A DNA stretch of 64,000 nucleotides from Anaerolineales bacterium (GTDB lineage: Bacteria > Chloroflexota > Anaerolineae > 4572-78 > J111), in the NCBI GenBank assembly GCA_015075405.1, contig JABTUK010000004.1, forward strand, positions 310,001 to 374,000. Direction: 5' to 3'. Position 1 is the stretch's first letter. Each line of letters opens with the position of its first letter. The notes beneath the pieces are model-generated. The model saw only the letters and a list, made by a program, of their open reading frames with translations. It did no database searches and was not told the origin of the DNA. This document shows positions 59,926-64,000 of this stretch, piece by piece. The position numbers and the translations under genes were made by a program.

Positions 59926-59993
59926 GAGTAAACAGTGATCAGTCACCAGTAATCAGTTAAACTGTTTACTGATTACCACTCACTGATAACTGG
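59926..59993. repeat. CAGTGATCAGTCACCAG palindrome
   Basis: CAGTGATCAGTCACCAGTAA and TCAGTTAAAC face GTTTACTGATTACC and ACTCACTGATAACTG. It fills most of the gap between the DUF2461 and VOC genes. Confidence 0.8.
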
Positions 59994-59996
59994 CTG

Positions 59997-60422
59997 CTAC
60001 GGCAAAACCAAGTTGTCCGCCTCGTCGAAGCCCCAAAAAGGATTCCAGGCGACTTCCCACAAGTGGCCGTCAGGGTCGGCAAAGTAGCCGCTGTAACCGC
60101 CCCAAAACACATTTTCAGCCTGCTTGACAATCGTCGCCCCCAGGCGCTCGACGGTTTGCAGCACTTCATCAACCTCTTCCCGGCTCTTGGTATTGTACGC
60201 CAGGGTGATCCTGGCAAAACCGCTCCCTTCCGGGCTGACCCGCGCATCTTCGGCCAGTTTGTCACACGGATAAAGACCCAGCACCACCCCTCCCAACGGG
60301 AAAAAGGCCACCTCATCCTGGCTGGCGCTCGACGGCTGCCAGCCCAAGCCTTCCTGGTAAAATTTCAAGGCGCGTTCAAAATCTTTGACGCCTAAGGTGA
60401 CAAGGTTCAGTTTGGGTCTCAT
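59997..60422 (-). CDS. VOC-family protein (glyoxalase/bleomycin-resistance fold)
   Basis: The 141-residue protein has the paired beta-alpha-beta-beta-beta modules of the vicinal oxygen chelate superfamily: LVTLGVKDFERALKFYQEGL at the start, GYSGYFADPDGHLWEVAWNP near the end. The metal ligand positions are only partly evident. It lies four bases after tag on the same strand and is likely cotranscribed. No substrate can be assigned. Confidence 0.85.
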   Translation of the reverse strand: MRPKLNLVTLGVKDFERALKFYQEGLGWQPSSASQDEVAFFPLGGVVLGLYPCDKLAEDARVSPEGSGFARITLAYNTKSREEVDEVLQTVERLGATIVKQAENVFWGGYSGYFADPDGHLWEVAWNPFWGFDEADNLVLP

Positions 60423-60425
60423 GAT

Positions 60426-61007
60426 TTACCTCAATTGAGCGACTTCAGCATAACGAAAACAATCTACCACGTGATCGTTGACCAATCCCACTGCCTGCAT
60501 AAAGGCATAACAGATTGTCGGCCCGACAAAATTGAACCCGCGCCGGCGCAAATCTTTGCTCAACGCCTCCGACTCGGGCGTTTGCGGGGGCACTTCGGCC
60601 AGACTGGCCCATTGATTTTGGCGCGGCTGGCCGCCGACAAAGCGCCACAGGTAAGCGTCAAAGCTGCCAAATTCCTGCTGTACGGACAGAAAAGCGCGGG
60701 CATTTTGCGCGGCCGCCTCGATTTTACGGCGGTTGCGGACGATTCCGGCATTGCCCAACAGTTCCTCAAACTTGGCCGGGCCGTAGCTGGCAACCCGCTC
60801 CGGTTCAAAGTTATCAAAAGCCTGGCGATAGTTATCGCGTTTATACAGAATCGTACTCCAGCTCAGCCCGGCCTGCGCTCCTTCGAGGATGAGCATTTCA
60901 AAAAGCTGGCGGTCATCATGAACGGGTACGCCCCATTCGTGGTCATGATAGGCAATGTAGAGCGGATCGGAGCCGGTCCAGGCGCATCGTTGAATCACGG
61001 TCATCAT
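60426..61007 (-). CDS. tag: DNA-3-methyladenine glycosylase I
   Basis: Tag removes 3-methyladenine from alkylated DNA. The 193-residue protein begins with the family block RCAWTGSDPLYIAYHDHEWG and VPVHDDRQLFEMLILEGAQA, GLSWSTILYKRDNYRQAF. The zinc-binding Cys and His at the N-terminus and H-xxx-C near the end (NDHVVDCF) are present. The catalytic glutamate lies in LILEGAQAG. The start may be 61007 or 61004. Confidence 0.94.
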   Translation of the reverse strand: MMTVIQRCAWTGSDPLYIAYHDHEWGVPVHDDRQLFEMLILEGAQAGLSWSTILYKRDNYRQAFDNFEPERVASYGPAKFEELLGNAGIVRNRRKIEAAAQNARAFLSVQQEFGSFDAYLWRFVGGQPRQNQWASLAEVPPQTPESEALSKDLRRRGFNFVGPTICYAFMQAVGLVNDHVVDCFRYAEVAQLR

Positions 61008-61029
61008 ACTCCCTGGAAAATAACTGTTA

Positions 61030-61108
61030 TGTCACTGCGAGCCGCAGGCGAAGCAGTCGCCTACCCCGGAGGGGGAGATTGCTTCGGCCTACGGCCTCGC
61101 AATGACAT
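61030..61108. repeat. TGTCACTGCGAGCCG palindrome
   Basis: TGTCACTGCGAGCCGCAGGC and GAAGCAGTC face GATTGCTTCGGCC and CGGCCTCGCAATGACA. It lies between the tag and VOC genes. Confidence 0.75.
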
Positions 61109-61131
61109 TTTCATTGTCGGTTAAAATTTTT

Positions 61132-61497
61132 CTAATTGGTCAAAGGCCGGCCAAGCACGCGGAGGATGTGATTATCGGGGGTGCGAAATAGAAAAGTGCG
61201 GCCAAAGGGCATATCGTGTGGTTCACTGACCATTTCCACACCGGCCGTTTGATATTGGGCATAAGCCGCGTCAACATCGGCTACCATAAAAGCGGTATCG
61301 AAGGGTTGGGTCACTCCCTCTTGTTCAAAGCCATTAATCAGGCCCAGAATTGCCCCACCCTCAGTAGTAAACTGGCTGTAAATGTTGGGGATGCTCTCTT
61401 TTTCATCCAGCCTTAACCCTAATTTTTGGGTGTAGAACTCTGTGGCCGTGGGAATATCTTTCACCACCAGCCCAAGCCAAGCCATTTGTTGAATCAT
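61132..61497 (-). CDS. VOC-family protein
   Basis: The 121-residue protein is a second glyoxalase-fold protein (MAWLGLVVKDIPTATEFYTQ, FDTAFMVADVDAAYAQYQTA, GRTFLFRTPDNHILRVLGRP). It resembles single-domain lyases or dioxygenase-like proteins. Ribosome-binding site GGAGG lies seven bases before the ATG. A promoter with an inverted-repeat operator precedes it, suggesting inducible expression, perhaps toward a reactive compound. Confidence 0.85.
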   Translation of the reverse strand: MIQQMAWLGLVVKDIPTATEFYTQKLGLRLDEKESIPNIYSQFTTEGGAILGLINGFEQEGVTQPFDTAFMVADVDAAYAQYQTAGVEMVSEPHDMPFGRTFLFRTPDNHILRVLGRPLTN

Positions 61498-61550
61498 TTT
61501 GTTACCTCCATTGTTATCAGTAGTTTGAATTGAATTTATGCTTTTACTTT

Positions 61551-61580
61551 AGCATAACACTACTGACAACAGTATGTCAG
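61551..61580 (-). promoter_or_regulatory. Promoter and CTGACA-TGTCAG operator of the VOC gene
   Basis: On the minus strand CTGACA (61575-61580) and TATGCT (61551-61556) are 18 bases apart. The -35 hexamer is one half of a dyad, CTGACA-N6-TGTCAG (61563-61580), a likely repressor site. Confidence 0.45.
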
Positions 61581-61604
61581 GAGGTTTTGGCGCTTTTTGG
61601 GTTT

Positions 61605-63116
61605 TTACATATGACCGGTCTTCATATAGCGTAAATGCCAGCTTAAGGACTCTTCGAGCAAGTGAGGTGTATGTTTGCCAGGAGATAACTTTAGGGCACG
61701 CTCGTAATATTCGCGCAAGACGGGCCGATAATCGGGATGGGCGCACTTTTCGATTATCTGGACGGCGCGCTGTTTGGGCGAAAGGCCGCGCAAATCGGCC
61801 AGACCTTGTTCGGTTACCAGCACCTGAACATCGTGCTCGGTGTGGTCTACGTGGGAAACCATGGGCACAATGGCCGAAATAGCCCCATTTTTGGCCGTCG
61901 AAGGGGTCATAAAAATTGAAAGGTAGGCATTGCGGGCAAAGTCACCGGAACCGCCGATACCATTCATGACGCTTGTGCCCATGATATGAGTTGAATTGAC
62001 ATTACCATAGATATCGGCTTCAATCAACCCATTCATAGCCAAACAACCCAGCCGCCGGATGACCTCTGGGTGGTTACTGATCCCCTGGGCGCGAAGGATA
62101 ATCCGCTGGCGGTATTCGTCAATATTTTGGTTAAATTCGGCCAGCGAGTTTGGACTAAATGCTAAACCCGTAGCTGAAGCGCTTAACAGTTTACCAGAAC
62201 GGAGCATATCTAGCATACCATCCTGGATTACTTCGGTATAAGCAGTCATGTTATTGAAAGGACCTTCATTCAGACCGGCCAACACAGCGTTGGCAATATT
62301 GCCCACCCCCGACTGGAGAGGTAACAAATTTTCGGGCAGCCGGCCTTTTTTGATTTCATAGCTAAAAAACTCTAGAATGTGGCCGGCAATCCGCCATGAG
62401 GTTTCGTTGGGGGGTGTAAAGGGTGTGTTATAATCAGGCGCGTTTGTTTCTACAATTGCCACAATCTTGTCGGGACAGCAGCGCAAATAAGGGATGCCAA
62501 TCCGGTCATCCGATTTGGTAATCGGGATGGGCTGGCGTCCAGGGGGGCGGCGAGTGTAGTAATAAATGTCGTGCATGCCCTCCATTTTTTCGCTCTGCCA
62601 GGAGTTGACTTCCAGAATAACTTTATCAGCCTGGTCGAGCCAGGTTTTGTTATTGCCGACAGAAGTAGAGGGTACTAACCGGCAATCGTCCAGAATACTG
62701 GTCACCTCCACCACAGCAAAATCCAACTTGCCCAAAAAACCAAAACTAACAAATTGAGGCACATGACTGAGATGCAGGTCAATATACTCCATCTGGCCTT
62801 TGTTAATCCGCTCACGCGAGGCCGGATCCGATTGATAAGGCAGGCGCAATTCAATGCCATCGGCCTTGGCGAGCGCCCCGTCCAGTTCCGGAGCCGTCGA
62901 AGCGCCGGTCCAAACCTCGATCTTAAAGTCCTGGCCGGCCTGGTGAGCCTGCATAATCCGCTGAGCCAAGGCTAACGGAACATCCTTGGGATACCCTGAG
63001 CCGGTAAACCCACTCATCCCCACTGAGGCTCCTAATGGAATCAATGCCGCAGCCTCTTCGCTACTCATCACCTTACTGTGTAAAGTTTTATCGTATATTC
63101 TTGATTGATTTGACAT
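61605..63116 (-). CDS. Acetyl-/succinyl-CoA:acetate CoA-transferase family protein
   Basis: The 503-residue protein belongs to the acetyl-CoA hydrolase/transferase family. Visible blocks are GASVGMSGFTGSGYPKDVP, the CoA-binding QSGVGNIANAVLAGL, the region YTEVIQDGMLDMLRSGKL with the likely catalytic glutamate, and NGIGGSGDFARNAYLSIF. Length matches succinyl-CoA:acetate CoA-transferases such as AarC rather than the shorter butyrate enzymes. It may convert acetyl-CoA plus succinate or propionate to acetate and the other CoA ester. The long leader contains hairpins. Confidence 0.9.
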   Translation of the reverse strand: MSNQSRIYDKTLHSKVMSSEEAAALIPLGASVGMSGFTGSGYPKDVPLALAQRIMQAHQAGQDFKIEVWTGASTAPELDGALAKADGIELRLPYQSDPASRERINKGQMEYIDLHLSHVPQFVSFGFLGKLDFAVVEVTSILDDCRLVPSTSVGNNKTWLDQADKVILEVNSWQSEKMEGMHDIYYYTRRPPGRQPIPITKSDDRIGIPYLRCCPDKIVAIVETNAPDYNTPFTPPNETSWRIAGHILEFFSYEIKKGRLPENLLPLQSGVGNIANAVLAGLNEGPFNNMTAYTEVIQDGMLDMLRSGKLLSASATGLAFSPNSLAEFNQNIDEYRQRIILRAQGISNHPEVIRRLGCLAMNGLIEADIYGNVNSTHIMGTSVMNGIGGSGDFARNAYLSIFMTPSTAKNGAISAIVPMVSHVDHTEHDVQVLVTEQGLADLRGLSPKQRAVQIIEKCAHPDYRPVLREYYERALKLSPGKHTPHLLEESLSWHLRYMKTGHM

Positions 63117-63218
63117 TGTCTGTTGTTCCTTCTAATTTTACTTGAAATTATCGTCCCTTATGACAATCTATCGAAATGAAGAGTTGGCTTTCCACCTTGA
63201 ATGAACGCTTTTCCGAAT

Positions 63219-63253
63219 CAAAAAATTGGGCATCCCGCTGATGAGATGCCCAA
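63219..63253 (-). terminator. Terminator-like hairpin in the CoA-transferase leader
   Basis: On the minus strand TTGGGCATC and GATGCCCAA (9 bp, perfect) are followed by six T. It stands about 100 bases upstream of the CoA-transferase start, with another stem GGGTGT/ACACCC at 63305-63329 further upstream, as in an attenuator. Confidence 0.65.
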
Positions 63254-63623
63254 CATTGATACAAGGGTTGCCAAAGTCCGAGTCGTAGTAAAAGGATAAG
63301 CGAGGGTGTCGCCTAGTGAAGAACACCCTTGATGTTGACATCATATAATAAAAACCCGGCCAGGGATAGTGATAGAAGTCACAAAAAAACTGTTCAAAAG
63401 TCACTTGAACCATTAAGCAGATTATAACACGGCCCCAAAACCCCCAAAAATTAGGGGTCACAAAACTAAAAATCTGTGGTATGCTTAGCGCAGTAATAGT
63501 TTCCTCCCTCCTTCTCATCGGTCTTCTCCTTAACCTCACCCCCGGCTGATATTTTCATCAGCCGGGGGCACTTCTTTTAAATCGCTATTTGCAACTTATT
63601 TGGCCTGTGGTATTCTTCCGGCT
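63254..63623. other. Non-coding leader region with hairpins
   Basis: No gene is supported between the CoA-transferase and the YigZ gene. A 123-codon open frame on the minus strand (63168-63539) has an unusual aromatic-rich composition and overlaps the hairpins, so it is not called. The stretch holds the stems at 63305-63329 and 63539-63568. Confidence 0.5.
63539..63568. terminator. Perfect 12-bp hairpin before the YigZ gene
   Basis: CCCCCGGCTGAT and ATCAGCCGGGGG enclose ATTTTC. CACTTCTTTT follows on the plus strand, giving a weak T tract. It may act as an attenuator for the gene at 63624 or end transcripts from the other side. Confidence 0.5.
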
Positions 63624-64000
63624 ATGAGCAGCAAACGCTATCCTATTCCTGCCGGAGAAACCCGGATTGAACTACAGGTCAAGAATTCGCGTTTTATCGG
63701 TCGGGCCGGCTACACCCCCAGCGTAGCAGAGGCCAAAACATTTATTGAAAAGGTCAAAGCCGAAGAACCCGGCTGCACTCACGCCGTTTATGCTTTTGCC
63801 GTAGGGCACGGCGCAGCCGTGACTCACGGCATGAGCGACGCCGGTGAGCCGAGCGGCACCGCCGGACGCCCGGCCCTGGCTGTGGTCAAAGGCAGCGGGC
63901 TAGGAGATGTGACAGTTGTGATTGTGCGCTACTTTGGTGGGACCAAATTAGGCACAGGCGGACTGGTCAAAGCCTACACCGAAACAGCTCAGGCTATACT
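63624..64000 (+). CDS. YigZ/IMPACT family protein (3' end outside window)
   Basis: The first 125 codons encode the IMPACT/YigZ N-terminal domain, starting MSSKRYPIPAGETRIELQVK and including NSRFIGRAGYTPSV, AYAFAVG-like strand HAVYAFAVGHG, the family signature DAGEPSGTAGRP and VVIVRYFGGTKLGTGGLVKA. The frame is open to the window end. Family members of about 200 residues bind nucleic acid or ribosomal components; the exact bacterial role is unclear. Confidence 0.92.
   Translation, partial: MSSKRYPIPAGETRIELQVKNSRFIGRAGYTPSVAEAKTFIEKVKAEEPGCTHAVYAFAVGHGAAVTHGMSDAGEPSGTAGRPALAVVKGSGLGDVTVVIVRYFGGTKLGTGGLVKAYTETAQAI

Noticed and set aside
63168-63539. 123-codon open frame before the CoA-transferase gene
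   Set aside because: Its composition is odd (many Phe, Tyr, Arg), it overlaps two strong hairpins and matches nothing recognised.

Overview
The window looks like a chromosomal segment of a moderately GC-rich member of the Chloroflexota, probably close to Anaerolineae. This is an inference from gene content: two cobalt/nickel ECF importers, an anaerobic-type cobalamin pathway with CbiD and CbiG, the F420 chromophore genes cofG and cofH, a class III fructose-1,6-bisphosphatase, TolB-like lipoproteins, and very many dispersed imperfect palindromes. No rRNA, tRNA or CRISPR array was seen.

Positions 1-7623 are a decayed margin of cobalamin and methionine genes: an ABC permease end, the glutaminase half of CbiA, a small coiled-coil ORF, a thioredoxin-like [2Fe-2S] ferredoxin, a MetE/UROD-like barrel protein, a wrecked metE, and a remnant that may come from a cobalamin adenosyltransferase. 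Three mobile or mobile-looking pieces sit among them: a 510-residue repeat-family ORF, an IS630-type transposase fragment, and an intact IS4-family element with a 9-bp target duplication. Positions 7645-11945 hold a B12 riboswitch, its terminator, cbiMNQO and a frameshifted metal exporter. Positions 12586-18056 are cysK, cysE, metY, metX and metW.

Positions 18109-32517 form a long run behind a second B12 riboswitch: a metallophosphoesterase, cofG, cofH, cbiX, cbiC, cbiD, an S23/four-helix-bundle domain fused to cbiET, cbiL, cbiF-cbiG, cbiH-sirC and cobA. Together these cover uroporphyrinogen III to the cobyrinic acid stage by the early-cobalt route, but no CbiJ/CobK reductase is visible and only half of CbiA is present. 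The genes are peppered with GC-rich palindromes made of GAGGCGAGGACGCGAGG-like words. Many lie in frame inside or at the ends of coding regions, especially at domain junctions.

Positions 32635-41384 hold two lipoprotein genes around a likely sugar-acid or aldehyde catabolic group (FAH hydrolase, SDR epimerase, Mo-hydroxylase large subunit, UxaA-like lyase). Positions 41568-47460 hold an MBL hydrolase, a second ECF cobalt/nickel importer and a LolCD/MacB-like exporter. Then come pfkA, an atypical dapF, small membrane proteins, a tyrosine recombinase, fbp-trkH-trkA, a GNAT enzyme, a WYL regulator, DUF2461, two VOC proteins, tag, an acetyl/succinyl-CoA transferase and the start of a YigZ/IMPACT gene.

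The most unusual aspects are four. Palindromes are domesticated as coding sequence in the cobalamin genes. An S23-type ORF is nested between complementary repeat arms, like the intervening sequences of 23S rRNA. Repeat words occupy the P6 region of both riboswitches. DapF has serine at both catalytic cysteine positions.
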